A stretch of DNA of 64,000 nt from Aquarana catesbeiana (lineage: Eukaryota > Chordata > Amphibia > Anura > Ranidae): assembly GCF_042186555.1 (NCBI RefSeq), contig NC_133324.1, positions 201,468,640-201,532,639 on the forward strand, given 5' to 3'. Under the pieces are notes generated by a model. It was not told where the DNA came from. It was given only the letters and a program-made list of their open reading frames with translations, and did no database searches. Both the position numbers and the translations under genes were made by a program. The number at the start of each line of letters is the position of its first letter. The first letter of the stretch is position 1. Below are positions 1 to 10,599 of this stretch, piece by piece.

Positions 1-600
1 ACGCAGCCACTGTACCCATAAATTGCCACCACTGTGCCCATTAAACACAGCCACTGTACCATCAAACGCTGCCACTGTACCATCAAACGCAGCCACTGTA
101 CCCATCAATTGCCACCACTGTGCCCATTAAACACAGTCACTGTGCCCAAACACTGCCAGTGTACCCATAAATTGCTGCCACTGTGCCCCATCAAACGCAG
201 CCACTGTACCCATTAATTGCAGCCACTGTGCCCATTAAACGCTGCCACTGTACCATCAAACGCAGCCACTGCACCCATAAATTGCCACCACTGTGCCCAT
301 TAAACGCTGCCACTGTGCCCATCAAACGCAGCCACTGTGCCCATCAAACGCAGCCACTGTACCCATAAATTGCCACCACTGTGCCCATTAAACACAGCCA
401 CTGTACCATCAAACGCAGCCACTGTACCATCAAATGCAGCCACTGTACCATCAAACGCAGCCACTGTACCCATAAATTGCCGCCACTGTGCCCATCAAAC
501 GCAGCCACTGTGCCCATCAAGCGCAGCCACTGTAACCATCAATTGCCGCCAGTTTGCCCCATCAATTGCCACCAGTTTGCCCATAAAATCCTGCCAGTGT
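1..600. repeat. Minisatellite, units of about 21-23 bp
   Basis: Imperfect tandem repeats built on CCATCAAACGCAGCCACTGT, alternating with variants containing ATAAATTGCCACCACTGTG and CATTAAACACAGCCACTGT. The array runs off the left edge of the window and decays near 600. Short open frames inside it (Pro/His/Cys/Thr-rich) come only from the repeat and are not genes. The sequence after it (CACTTACCTGTCTCAGG, 612 onward) resembles the sequence following the satellite in the hAT element at 2809-4279 (CACTTACCTGTATCACG). The array may therefore be the interior of a similar non-autonomous element; that is inference. Confidence 0.9.
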
Positions 601-955
601 CCCCCCCAACCGGCACTTACCTGTCTCAGGTCAGCGCGTTGCTCCACGCTCCCTCCGATAGGCATCCAATCACAGCGCCTGTCGCTTCAGCCAATCAGGT
701 GACAGGTAACCAGACCCAGTGCACCTGATTGGCTGAGAGGCGGGTCAGTGTTAGGGAAGCGATTTATTTGATTTCCTAACACAGCACTGTGTAAGCAGCG
801 AACGCACAGCAGTGTGCCCGCTGTTTACCAATTTGGAAGCCTTTTAGAGCTGACGGCTCTAATCAGGCACTTCTAAAAACACCCCTGCCGCTGTAATTCA
901 CATGCCGATGCCCAACAAGGGTGCCAGACACCTGAATAGGGGGCGGCAGCAGCGA
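601..955. other. Non-coding flank of the minisatellite
   Basis: Contains several CCAATCA-like words (about 666-740) and no coding signal. It is probably the end of the element that contains the minisatellite plus older repeat debris. No gene is seen. Confidence 0.5.
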
Positions 956-994
956 CAATAGATAGATTCATGCAATGCATGAATCTGTCTATTG
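956..994. repeat. Short near-perfect palindrome
   Basis: Two 19-bp arms around a single central A at 975. The left arm (956-974) and the reverse complement of the right arm (976-994) differ at one position. It could form a cruciform, or be the core of an old foldback element. No function is assigned. Confidence 0.8.
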
Positions 995-2040
995 AAGATT
1001 GACGGGTGCAATGGACGCACCGCCACTGCCCAGTTGTATTTCCCCTGGGTGGGGAAATCCCACCATGTTTTACATTATACATTCCTATACACTGTGTGCC
1101 CTATAAAAAGGAGGTGGGCATTAAGGGACAGAGTGGTGTGCAGGCAATTTGTTTTATTTTTTGTGTGCATTACTGGGCACTTTCACCCCCTTCCTTCCCA
1201 GGCCAATTTTCAGCTTTCAGCGCTGTCACACTTTCAATGACAATTGCGCGGTCATGCAACGCTGTTCACACAAATAGAGCTTTCTTTTGGTGGTATTTAT
1301 TCACGACTCAGTTTTTTATTTTTTGCGATATAAGCGGAAAAAAAGAGCGGAAATTTGGAAAAAAAAACAATATTTTCTTCTTTCTATTTTAAAAGAAATC
1401 CAATAAAATCTAATTTTGTCATAAATGTAAGCCAAAATGTATTCTGCTACATGTCTTTGGTAAAAAAATCATGTTAAGTGTATAATAATTGGTTTGTGTG
1501 ATCACGGACATATGTACGCAGATGATCATTGGGACATATGATTTTACTGTTACATATGTGGGGGACAGGTTTTTTTACTGTGTGGGGACATGTGTGTGGG
1601 GACAGTGTTTTGGGGACTTTGTGTGTTTACATTGTTTTGGGACATGTGTGGGGACAGTAGGCTGGTGATCAATGTGTAAAAAGCTGTAAAAAACAGCTCA
1701 TTCTCACTGATCACTGGCCGGCTGCAGAGATCCGCTCTCCTCTCCGACAAATTCCGTGTGAGGAGAGGAGAGCCAATTGCCTAGAAAACGGCTCTCTATT
1801 TACATCACATGATGGCTGTGATTCCACACAGCCGTCATGTGATCAGGAGGGCCAATCACAGAGCCCTATGTGCTTTTATATGTGTCTTATCTATATATAA
1901 TGCACGCTTTAAAATGCATGGTTTTCCATTTTATGAACAAGAAAATAATGACGTTATGCTGTTGGGCTGGTATAATAATGCTATGGGGCTGGTATGACAT
2001 TTTTTCCAGGGCTGGTTTTCATTCCCAGTCCGGCCCTGAA
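995..2040. repeat. Old dispersed repeat related to the TTAA elements
   Basis: The word GAGCTTTCTTTTGG (from 1277) and the following A-rich block to about 1480 recur in the same order at 10296, 16394 and 30091, and inverted near 36032-36060. In those places they lie just inside TTAA-flanked elements. Here no clean TTAA ends are visible, so this is a degraded copy. The block at 1690-1860, with CTCTCC/GGAGAG inverted words and GATCA words, resembles the right-hand parts of the same family. The open frames here are not genes. Confidence 0.55.
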
Positions 2041-2620
2041 CAGGAGGTAGATCAGGCAAGAAGAGAAGGCAGAAGCAGAATCCAGAGACAAGCCAAGGTC
2101 AGGGCAGGTAGCAGTCAAACGGAGGTCAGGAGCAAGCTGGGTTAGGATCAGAGGTCAAACACAGGAATCAGGAATGAACACACAGAAGCGGCACACCAAA
2201 TTGCAGCCTGTTTAAATAGTCTGTCTGGTGCCAGCATTGGTGACAGGCTCACGCTCATCTGCCCAGCCAGTTGCCAGTCTGCGCATGCACATATGTATGT
2301 ACAGGGAGACATAATTTGTGCCATGCAAAAGCCTTCCCTGATTCCCCCTACAACAGCCAAACAAAATGAAAACGGGCTGGTTGGTTAGTGCCACGTTTGT
2401 GTTGGTTTGTGCCTATTTACTTTCCATTCTATCTCCTTTTGTTTTTCAGTTATTGTTTGAACCCCCAAGTTATTCAGTTATTAAATAAAGGTCACCAAAG
2501 GTTACCCAGGCCCTCTACAAGAGACAAAAGGCATGAGACTGGGCTGGTTGGTGCCTCCTTTGTGCTGGTTTGTGCTGTTTAAATATCAGTTTTACCGCTT
2601 TTCGTTTTTCAGTTATTTAC
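2041..2620 (-). repeat. Left arm of a large inverted repeat
   Basis: The reverse complement of this arm matches 4325-4886 closely. A 70-codon open frame is read on the minus strand here (2148-2360) and on the plus strand at 4564-4776 with only about three residue differences. The outer breakpoint is near 2041 (CAGGAGGTAGATC) and mirrors CTACCTCCTG near 4886. The inner part (2450-2620) carries diverged units of the family tandemly repeated at 5270-6910. Confidence 0.85.
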
Positions 2621-2808
2621 TGTTTATTAAAGGTCACCAAAGGTCACTCAGCCCCCCCCTACACATGAAACTGGGTTGGTTGGTTAGAGCTGCATTTGTG
2701 CTGTTAAAATTATTATGTGTGCTGCTTTGATTTCTTAATTGTAAAAGTTTGTTTTTATTTGACCAAACCCCACCCACTTGGCATCCCATGTTATTAGATA
2801 CTATAAGG

Positions 2809-4279
2809 CAGGGGTCCTCAAACTTTTTAGACAGGGGGCCAGTTCACGGTCCCTCAGACTGTTCGGGGGCCGCACTATAGTTTAAAAAAATATGAACTAA
2901 TTCCTATGCACACATCTTATTTGTAGTGCAAAAAAAAAAAAAAAACAGGAAAAAACAGTACAATATTTAAAATAAAGAACAATTGTAATCAATATGAACT
3001 TATCAGTATTTCACAGACTCCCCTCATTACAGAACCACTCCCAATCACAGACCCCCCCTCCCCATCACAGACTCACCCCATAACAAAGCCCCCCCATGAC
3101 AGATCCCCCATCACAAAGCCCCCCCAACACAAACTCCTCTCCATCACAAAGCCCCACATAACAGATTCCCCCCATAACAGACTCCCCCATATCACATACT
3201 TCCCCCATCACAGACTTTCCCCATAACAGACTCCGCCATCACAGATCCCCCCATAACAGACTCCCCCATCACAGATCCCCCCATATTAGTCCCCCCCCAT
3301 AGCACAGACTCCCCCATCACAGATCCCCCCATATCACAAATCCTCCATAACAGACTCCGCCATCACAGATCCCCCATAACAGACTCCGCCATCACAGATC
3401 CCCCCATATCACAGATCCCCCATAACAGACTCCGCCATTACAGATCAACCCATTACAGACTCCCCCATCACAGATCCCCCATAACAGACTCCGCCATCAC
3501 AGATCCCCCCATAACAGACTCCCCATCACAGATCCCCCCATATCACAGATCTCCCCATCACAGATCCCCCATATCACAGACTCCCCCTATCACAGACTCC
3601 CCCATAATAGACTCCCCATATCACAGATCCCCCCATATCACAGATCCCCCCATCACAGATCCCCCCATATCACAGATCTCCCCATCACAGATCCCCCCAT
3701 ATCACAGATCCCCCCATATCACAGATCCCCCATCACATATCCCCCCATATCACAGATCCCCCCATATCACAGATCCCCCATATCACATATCCCCCCCCCC
3801 CCCCATATCACAGATCCCCCCATATCACAGATCCCCCATCATAGACTCCCCATATCACAGATCCCCCCATATCACATATCCCCCCATATCACAGATCCCC
3901 CATCACAGACTCCCCATATCACAGATCCCCCATCACAGATCCCCCATATCACAGACTCCCCTCATCAATATTACACTCCCACTCAGCACTTACCTGTATC
4001 ACGCAGGACGCGAGGCATGGTAGGTCCGGACGGAGGGCGGGACTTTGGAAGTGAGGGGCAGATGATTGGTTCCTGGGATCGCCCTGATGCCTAGTAACCA
4101 ATCACCTGCTTCTTAGCACAGAAGGTCCTTTGTCCGGGCCTGTCATGTTTCCCGTCCTGTGTGTTGGAGGTAGCAGAGGGCAGGGGGAATGCTGCAAAGT
4201 TAAAAGGGCAGTCCGCGGGCCGGATAAAAAACGCTGGAGGGCCGGATTCGGCCTGCGGGCCGTAGTTTGAGGACCCCTG
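2809..4279. mobile_element. Non-autonomous hAT-type element with perfect 8-bp TSD
   Basis: The ends are CAGGGGTCCTCAAACT and its exact reverse complement (16-bp TIR). The element is bounded by direct 8-bp duplications CTATAAGG at 2801-2808 and 4280-4287. TIRs of the CAGGGG type and 8-bp duplications are the hallmark of hAT transposons. It is 1471 bp long with no transposase; most of the interior is a satellite (3010-3965). It sits in the spacer between the two inverted arms (2041-2620 and 4325-4886). The intact duplication shows it inserted as a unit and suggests a fairly young insertion. Confidence 0.9.
3010..3965. repeat. Satellite inside the hAT element
   Basis: Tandem variants of CCCCCATATCACAGATC, CCCATCACAGATC and CCCATAACAGACTCCG, with unit lengths of about 13-18 bp. 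The strand is strongly C/A-rich and has no coding potential. Variation among units is greater at the left end and more homogeneous around 3600-3930. Confidence 0.9.
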
Positions 4280-4324
4280 CTATAAGGCCTCATGCACACC
4301 AGATGCTGTTAAATGCGTTTAATA

Positions 4325-4886
4325 GTAAATAACTGAAAAACAAAAAGTGGTAGAACTGATATTTAAACAGCACAAACCAGCACAAAGGAGGCACCAACCA
4401 GCCCAGTTTCATGCTCTTTGTCTCTTGTAGGGGGGCTGGGTAACCTTTGGTGACCTTTAATAAATCAACAATAACTGAAAAACAAAAGGAGATAGAATGG
4501 AAAGTAAATAGGCACAAACTAACACAAACGTTGCACTAACCAACCAGCCCATTTTCATTTTGTTTGGCTGTTGTAGGGGGAATCAGGGAAGGCTTTCGCA
4601 TAGCACAAATGATGTCTCCCTGTACATACATATGCGCATGCGCAGACTGGCAACTGGCTGGGCAGATGAGCGTGAGCCTGTCACCAATGCTGGCACCAGA
4701 CAGACTATTTAAACAGGCTGCAATTTGGTGTGCTGCTTCTGTGTGTTCATTCCTGATTCCTGTGTTTGACCTCTGATCCTAACCCAGCTTGCTCCTGACC
4801 TCTGTTTGACTGCTACCTGCCCTGACCTTGGCTTGTCTCTGGATTCTGATTCTGCCTTCTCTTCTTGCCTGATCTACCTCCTGTTG
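4325..4886 (+). repeat. Right arm of the large inverted repeat
   Basis: Mirror of 2041-2620. It contains GGTTACC/AAAGGTCACC-type units like those of the 5270-6910 array. It then has a segment with a TATTTAAA box (about 4706-4714), followed by C/T-rich sequence that continues past the arm to about 5232. Confidence 0.85.
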
Positions 4887-5240
4887 CTGACTTGGCTTGT
4901 GACCCGACTATCCTGTTGTTGTGTCCTGTCTATGCCTGATCTGCCTGACCATTATGGACCCGACTCATCTGACCCTGCATCCTGCTCATCCAGCCTGCTA
5001 CAGCTCTTCAGCCCAGCAAGGTCTCATCTGTCTCCTGCTTCGAGCTGCTTACCCACAGTCTGCCACCAGCCAAGCTCAGTGCCAGCTCATCTGCCACCAG
5101 CTGGTTCTGCCGCCACATCCACCTGCTGACTGCTGCCACCACGCAGTCTACTGGACTGATCACAGGCACTCATACCTCACTGTGCTCCCATGGCTGCTTT
5201 CTAACCAGGAGCTCACTAACCAGGTACGTGACAGGAGAGC
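4690..5240 (+). promoter_or_regulatory. Possible LTR-like promoter segment
   Basis: A TATTTAAA box followed by about 500 bp of pyrimidine-rich sequence full of CCTGA/CTGACC words, ending near GGTACGTGACAGG. This layout resembles the U3-R-U5 of amphibian LTR elements of the Ty3/gypsy type. No partner LTR, primer site or polyprotein was recognised, so it could equally be part of the inverted-arm element. The 107-codon and 108-codon open frames here look like chance frames in skewed sequence. Confidence 0.25.
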
Positions 5241-5269
5241 GGGGTGATGTCATCATCTGGAAAAAACAA

Positions 5270-6910
5270 ATTGCTATTATCTTAAAAATAAAAGCAGCAC
5301 GAATTTTTATTATTATGATACAAAAAAGCACAAATATAAAAACAAGCTTTATAACTAAAAAAACATAACAGCACAAAAAAATTTTTTAGCAGCGCAAACC
5401 AGCACAAATGAGGCACTAACCAACGAGACCAGTTTTGTGTCATTTGGGTGTTGTAGGGGGGCTGACCGACTTTTGGTGACCTTTAATAAATCATTAATAA
5501 CGCGAAAACGATAACAGATAGAACGGAAATGTTAGCAGCACAAAACAGCACAAACGTAGCACTAACCAACGAGACCAGTTTTGTGTCATTTGGGCGTTGT
5601 AGGGGGGCTGACTGACCTTTGGTCACCTTTAATAAATCATTAATAACGCAAAAGCGATAAAAGGTAGAACGGAAATTTTAGCAGCACAAATGTAGCACTA
5701 AAGAAACACACTTGAGTTTTTATTTGTGCTGATTGTAGGGTGGGCAAAGTGAGTGGGGTTTGAAAAAAAAAAAAAACTGTTATAACTTAAAAACCATAAC
5801 AGCACAAATAAAAATTTTAGCAGCACAAACCAGCACAAACGTAGCACTAACCAACGAGACCAGTTTCGTGTCATTTGGGCGTTGTAGGGGGGCTGACTGA
5901 CCTTTGGTGACCTTTAATAAATCATTAATAACACGAAAATGATAAAAGATAGAACGGAAATGTTAGCAGCACAAAAGAGCACAAACGTAGCAATAACCAA
6001 CGAGACCAGTTTTGTGTCGTTTGGGTGTTGTAGGGGGGCTGAGTGACCTTCGGTGACCTTTATAAAATCACTAATAACGCAAAAACGATAAAAGGTAGAA
6101 CGGAAATTTTAGCAGCACAAAACAGCACAAATGTAGCACTAAAGAAACACACTTGAGTTTTTATTTGTGCTGATTGTAGGGTGGGCAAAGTGAGTGGGGT
6201 TTGAAAAAAAAATAAACTGTTATAACTTAAAAACCATAACAGCACAAATAAAAATTTTAGCAGCACAAACCAGCACAAACGTAGCACTAACCAACGAGAC
6301 CAGTTTTGTGTCATTTGGGCGTTGTAGGGGGGCTGACTGACCTTTGGTGACCTTTAATAAATCATTAATAACGCAAAAACGATAAAAGATAGAACGGAAA
6401 TGTTAGCAACACAAAACAGCACAAACGTAGCACTAACCAACAAGACCAGTTTTGTGTCATTTGGGCGTTGTAGGGGGGCTGACTGACCTTTGGTGACCTT
6501 TAATAAATCATTAATAACGCAAAAACGATAAGAGATAGAACGGAATTTTTAGCAGCACAAAACAGCACAAATGTAGCACTAACCAACGAGACCAGTTTTG
6601 TGTCATTTGGGCGTTGTAGGGGGGCTGAGTGACCTTTGGTGACCTTTAATAAATCATTAATAACGCAAAAACGATAAAAGATAGAATGGAATTTTTAGCA
6701 GCACAAAACAGCACAAACGTAGCACTAACCAACGAGACCAGTTTTGTGTCATTTGGGCGTTGTAGGGGGGCTAGGTGATGTCATAGTCTGGAAAAAACAA
6801 TTGCTAATATCTTAAAAATAAAAGCAGCACAAATGTAAATTTTTACGGCACAAAACAGCACAAACGTAGCACTAAAGAAACACACTTGAGTTTTTATTTG
6901 TGCTGATTGT
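5270..6910. repeat. Tandem array of about 145-bp units
   Basis: About ten copies of a unit containing AACGAGACCAGTTTTGTGTC, GTTGTAGGGGGGCTGACTGA, TTTGGTGACCTTTAATAAAT and AACGCAAAAACGATAAAAG. The phrase CCAGTTTYGTGTCRTTTGGG recurs near 5430, 5575, 5861, 6006, 6301, 6445, 6591 and 6739. A longer variant with ACACACTTGAGTTTTTATTT appears near 5709, 6147 and 6887. Older relatives of the unit lie in the inverted arms at 2041-2620 and 4325-4886, so array and arms belong to one family. Confidence 0.9.
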
Positions 6911-7002
6911 AGGGGGGCCAGCTTCGCTGAGCTTGTCAATCTCTATGAGAGGCTGATAGTTGCTGTGGCTGGACAGGACTTGATGATGCACTGGGACTTA
7001 TG

Positions 7003-7073
7003 TTTAGTGCAGTATGCGCCCAACAGACTAAGATAGTTCTGGGCATTCGTCCCTGGGCGCATACTGCACTAAA
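7003..7073. repeat. Hairpin with 20-bp perfect arms
   Basis: TTTAGTGCAGTATGCGCCCA (7003-7022) is exactly reverse-complemented at 7054-7073, with a 31-bp loop. There is no coding context. It may be a small foldback repeat. Confidence 0.85.
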
Positions 7074-7235
7074 TGTAAGTACTACTTGGTGCATTGTCCA
7101 GCTGAAGCAGTTGTCAGCCTTTCATAGAGGTTCACAGGCTGCTGGCAGCAGGTCTGGACAGTGCACCCATATCTTCCACCCACACCTAAATGGTGGGGCC
7201 TCATGCAGCATGCTAAACAGTAGGCATGAGGCCTA

Positions 7236-7710
7236 AGGCTCGATTCACACCTATGCATGTTGCTTTTGAGCATTTTTGGAGTTTTTTTTGTCATGCTTGC
7301 CATGTTTTTGAGCAGCGTTTTTGTAGCGTTTTTACAGCGTTTTTGCTGCGTTTTTGCCGCGTTTTGCTTTTTTTTTTTTTTTTTTTACAGTTTTTTTTTT
7401 TAGACTGTATACAGTCTAAAAAAAAAAAAAAAAAAAAAAACGCCAAAAACGCATCAAAAACGCTGCAAAAACGCGGTAAAAACGCTGCAAAAACGGTGCA
7501 CTTGTGTTTTTGATGCTGGTCCATTGAATTCTATTACATGCAAAACGCTGCATTTTGCATGAAAAAAAGTCCCTGACCCTTTCCAAAAATGCAGAGGTAC
7601 AAAAAGGCATTGATGTGAACATGTTCCATAGGAACCCATGTTAAAAAATTCCCATGCATTTCTGCAAAATGCAAAATGCATCAAAAAACGCGCTAGTGTG
7701 AATGGAGCCT
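7236..7710. mobile_element. MITE with TA flanks and long hairpin core
   Basis: The ends AGGCTCGATTCACAC and GTGTGAATGGAGCCT are inverted, with TA on both sides (7234-7235 and 7711-7712). The whole interior folds back: GCGTTTTT repeats on the left face AAAAACGC repeats on the right, around AGACTGTATACAGTCT (7403-7418) flanked by poly-T and poly-A. TA duplications suggest a Tc1/mariner-type origin; that is inference. No transposase is present. Confidence 0.8.
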
Positions 7711-7885
7711 TAGACTGCATCCATACCCCCTCTGTTTTCAGACACGTGGGTTTTCCATTTATTTCAAGGTGTATCACATTGCTATGTTTGGCATGGCAAT
7801 GATCTTCATAGAAAATTCATGTGAGTTAAAATGCATAGGTGCAAATCCAGCAAACGTTTTGCTGTTGGGTCCAATCTGCACCTTT

Positions 7886-8500
7886 TGGCCTGGTTCACAC
7901 CTATGCATTTTTTAGTGCATTTTCAGTTTTGCAGAAACACACTACAGTCTATTGAATATGGACTTTTTTTGTACTGGTTTTTGGTTCCTAAAGCCGCGTA
8001 CACACGAGCGAAATGTCCGACAGAAAAAGTCCGATGGAAGCTTTTCATCGTCTATTCCGATCGTGTGTATGCCTCATTGGACTTTTTTTTCCAAAAATTC
8101 TGATGGACCTAGAAATAGAACATGTTCTAAATATTTCTGCTGGAACCAATTCCTATCGGGAAAATCGCTCATCTGTATGCTGTTCTGAAAACGACGCATG
8201 CTCTGAAGCAAGTACGAGACGGAAGCTATTGGCTACTGGCTATTGAACTTCCTTTTTCTAGTCCCGTCGTACGTGTTGTACGTCACCTCGTTCTGCACGG
8301 TCGGACTTTGGTGTGACCGCGTGTAGCTTGAATGGAATTCTGTCGGAGTTCCGTCGGAGAAACCTTCGGAGTTTATTCGGACGGCAAAACCGGTCGTGTG
8401 TACGCGGCATTAGACTTCAATGGATCAAAAACGTGTATTGAAAAAACGCAAAATGCACCTGGAATATGCAAACTGCAACCTGCATAGGTGTGAAACAGGC
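7886..8500. mobile_element. MITE, outer copy, split by another MITE
   Basis: The inverted ends GGCCTGGTTCACACC and GGTGTGAAACAGGCC mark the same broad family as 7236-7710 (ends near TTCACACCTATGCA). Its interior is interrupted by the complete element at 7991-8410. On either side of that insertion the sequence is typical of this family (TTGAATATGGAC before, GACTTCAATGGA after). Confidence 0.75.
7991..8410. mobile_element. MITE nested in the MITE at 7886-8500
   Basis: The ends AAGCCGCGTACACACGA and TCGTGTGTACGCGGCAT are inverted with one mismatch, with TA duplications at 7989-7990 and 8411-8412. It is 420 bp and non-coding. The GTACACACG ends define a family with further copies at 27805-28240, 34111-34435 and 59194-59608. 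Confidence 0.85.
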
Positions 8501-8510
8501 CTTAGCCCAG

Positions 8511-8725
8511 GTTCACAGCTGAACTTTCACAATTTCATATCTGTATGTTAGTCTAACTTGCGGGTTGCTGCACAGATGTATATTGAGATCGCCCCTGAAG
8601 TTGCCAAAAGTAGTGCAGGAACTACATTTGAAAATTGGTGCGACACTGCAAAGTCGGACTCCGATTTTACGTGCGATTTGAGATGTCAGATCGCATGCCA
8701 AATTGGTCCGATGTGAACGTGGACT
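8511..8725. repeat. Fragmentary inverted-repeat element
   Basis: It opens with CCCAGGTTCACAGCTGAAC and closes with GATGTGAACGTGGAC, similar in style to the neighbouring MITEs. Clean ends and a target duplication were not established. It is non-coding. Confidence 0.4.
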
Positions 8726-8727
8726 TA

Positions 8728-8957
8728 GGCTCAATTCACATCTATGCATATTGCTTTTGAGCATTTCTGTAGTGATTTTTGCTATGCTTTCTGCAGGGTT
8801 TTTTTAACTGCGTTTTTTACCACAATTTTGCCTCGATTTGCCCAACAACAAATTTTACCCCCCAAAAAGGATAAAAACGCAAATCTTGGCAAAATCGAGG
8901 TAAAAAAATGCAGAAAGCACAGCAAAAAGCACTGTAGAAACGCTCAAAAACAACAGG
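8728..8957. mobile_element. MITE fragment abutting the LINE 3' end
   Basis: The left end GGCTCAATTCACATC, after TA at 8726-8727, belongs to the same family as 7236-7710. The interior folds back around TTTTACC. The right end stops at AACGCTCAAAAAC without the terminal repeat, where LINE sequence begins. Confidence 0.6.
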
Positions 8958-9564
8958 GAAGGGAATTCCACATCCTTGCCGCTCTTACAGTAAAGAACCC
9001 TCTACGTAGTTTAAGGTTAAACCTCTTTTCTTCTAATTTTAATGAGTGGCCACGAGTCTTGTTAAACTCCTTTCCCTAAAAAAGTTTTACCCCTTGTGGG
9101 GTCACTAGTACGTTATTTGTAAATTGAAATCATATCCCCTGTCAAGCGTCTCTTCTCCAGAGAGAATAAGTTCAGTGCTCGCAACCTTTCCTCATAACTA
9201 ATATCCTCCAGATCCTTTATTAGCTTTGTTGCCCTTCTTTGTACTCGCTCCATTACCAGTACATCCTTTCTAAGTACTGCTGCCCAGAACTGGACAGCAT
9301 ACTCTAGGTGCGGCCGGACCAGAGTATTGTAGAGCGGGAGAATTGTCGTTTTATCTCTGGAGCTAATTCCCTTTTTAATGCATGCCAATATTCTGTTTGC
9401 TTTGTTAGCAGCAGCTTGGCATTGCATGCCATTGCTGAGCCTATCATCTACTTGGACCCCCAGGTCCTTTCCCATCCTAGATTCCCCCAGGAGGTTCTCC
9501 CCCCAGTGTATAGATTGCATTCATATTTTTGCCACCCAAATGCATTATTTTACATATTTCTACA
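8958..9564 (-). pseudogene. CR1-type LINE reverse transcriptase, C-terminal part (fragment 4 of 4)
   Basis: Read on the minus strand, 9520-9113 is an open frame with the typical end of a CR1-superfamily RT: LGVQVDDRL, ANRILACIKKGISSRDK, ILPLYNTLVRPHLEYAVQFW, ERVQRRATKLIKDLED and LFSLEKRRLTGDMI. The frame continues upstream (to about 9564) with the KIMHLG stretch that normally follows the catalytic palm. The palm with its F/YADD box is missing, so the copy is dead. The 3' tail lies toward 8958. This is the 3' end of a single LINE whose other parts lie at 10087-10149, 16074-16248 and 22162-23360. Confidence 0.88.
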
Positions 9565-9568
9565 TTAA

Positions 9569-10082
9569 CCACTTACCGCCTGGCCTATAGCAGAATGACG
9601 GCCGGGCGGAAGTTCAGTTATCCTGACTGGGCGTCATACGAAGTTCTGCAGGATAACAGCCGCTGCGCGCCCGTGGGGCGTGCATCGCGGCGATTGGTGG
9701 TGCTGTGTGTCAGTCTGACACACCGCTACACCGATCTCGGTAAAGAGCCTCTGACGGAGCCTCCAACGGAGGCTCTTTACCACGTGATCAGCCGTGTCCA
9801 ATCACAGCTGATCACGATGTAAACAGGAAGAGCCATTGATCGGCTTTTCCTCACTTGCGTCTGACAGACGCGAGTAGAGGAGAGCCAATCGGCAGGGATC
9901 ATTGTTTATCAGCGCAGCCCCCCCCCTCGGATGCCCACACTGGACCACCAGGGAAGCCGCCAGGACCACCAGGGAAGCACATAACATGTGGATGGCCAGG
10001 TACATCCCATATGGCCATTCACATGCGCAAATGAATGCCCAATCTATGCCAATCAGTGCCCACAAATTAACCTCATAAAAGG
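9569..10082. mobile_element. TTAA-type (piggyBac-like) non-autonomous element in the LINE
   Basis: It begins CCACTTACCGCC directly after TTAA (9565-9568); the CCACTT end is shared with the larger elements at 10154 and 16253. The right boundary is taken at TTAA 10083-10086, where LINE sequence resumes, but the right terminal repeat (expected AAGTGG) is not recognisable, so that end is decayed or deleted. The interior has GAGCCTC/GAGGCTC inverted words near 9750 and GATCAGC/GCTGATC near 9786. No coding sequence. Confidence 0.6.
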
Positions 10083-10086
10083 TTAA

Positions 10087-10149
10087 TAGATTGGTTTGGC
10101 AAGAATGACTTAAATCCTATAATTCCCAGGGATGTATTTTGGGCCCTTT
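10087..10149 (-). pseudogene. CR1-type LINE, RT finger region (fragment 3 of 4)
   Basis: On the minus strand it encodes KKGPKYIPGNYR, the motif that follows VPADWRKANAAPIF of fragment 2 in CR1 reverse transcriptases. After a frameshift and a deletion it encodes HSCQTNLL, a recognisable later RT motif. It is separated from fragment 2 only by the element at 10154-16069. Closing the gap at TTAA restores the peptide PIFKKGPKY in frame. Confidence 0.82.
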
Positions 10150-10599
10150 TTAACCACTTCAGCCCCGGAAGGATTTACCCCCTTCCTGACCAGAGCACTT
10201 TTTACAATTTGGCACTGCGTCGCTTTAACTGCTAATTGCGCAGTCATGCAATGCTGTAACCAAACGAAATTTGCGTCCTTTTTTTCCCACAAATAGAGCT
10301 TTCTTTTGATGGTATTTGATCACCTCTGCCGTTTTTATTTTTTGCGCTATACACGGAAAAAGACCGAAAATTTTGAAAAAAAATGATATTTTCTACTTTT
10401 TGTTCTAAAAAAAATCCAATAAACTCAATTTTAGTCATACATTTAGGCCAAAATGTATTTGGCCACATGTCTTTGGTAAAAAAAATGTCAATAAGTGTAT
10501 ATTTATTGGTTTGCGCAAAAGTTATAGCGCCTACAATCTAGGGTACATTTTCTGGAATTTACACAGCCTTTAATTTATGACTGCCTATGTCGTTTCTTG

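Noticed and set aside
1..600. CRISPR-like array
   Set aside because: Units are contiguous imperfect repeats without unique spacers, in a vertebrate-type genome; it is a minisatellite.
4806..5247. 107- and 108-codon plus-strand frames
   Set aside because: Overlapping frames in C/T-biased sequence with no recognisable domain; more likely LTR-like or repeat sequence.
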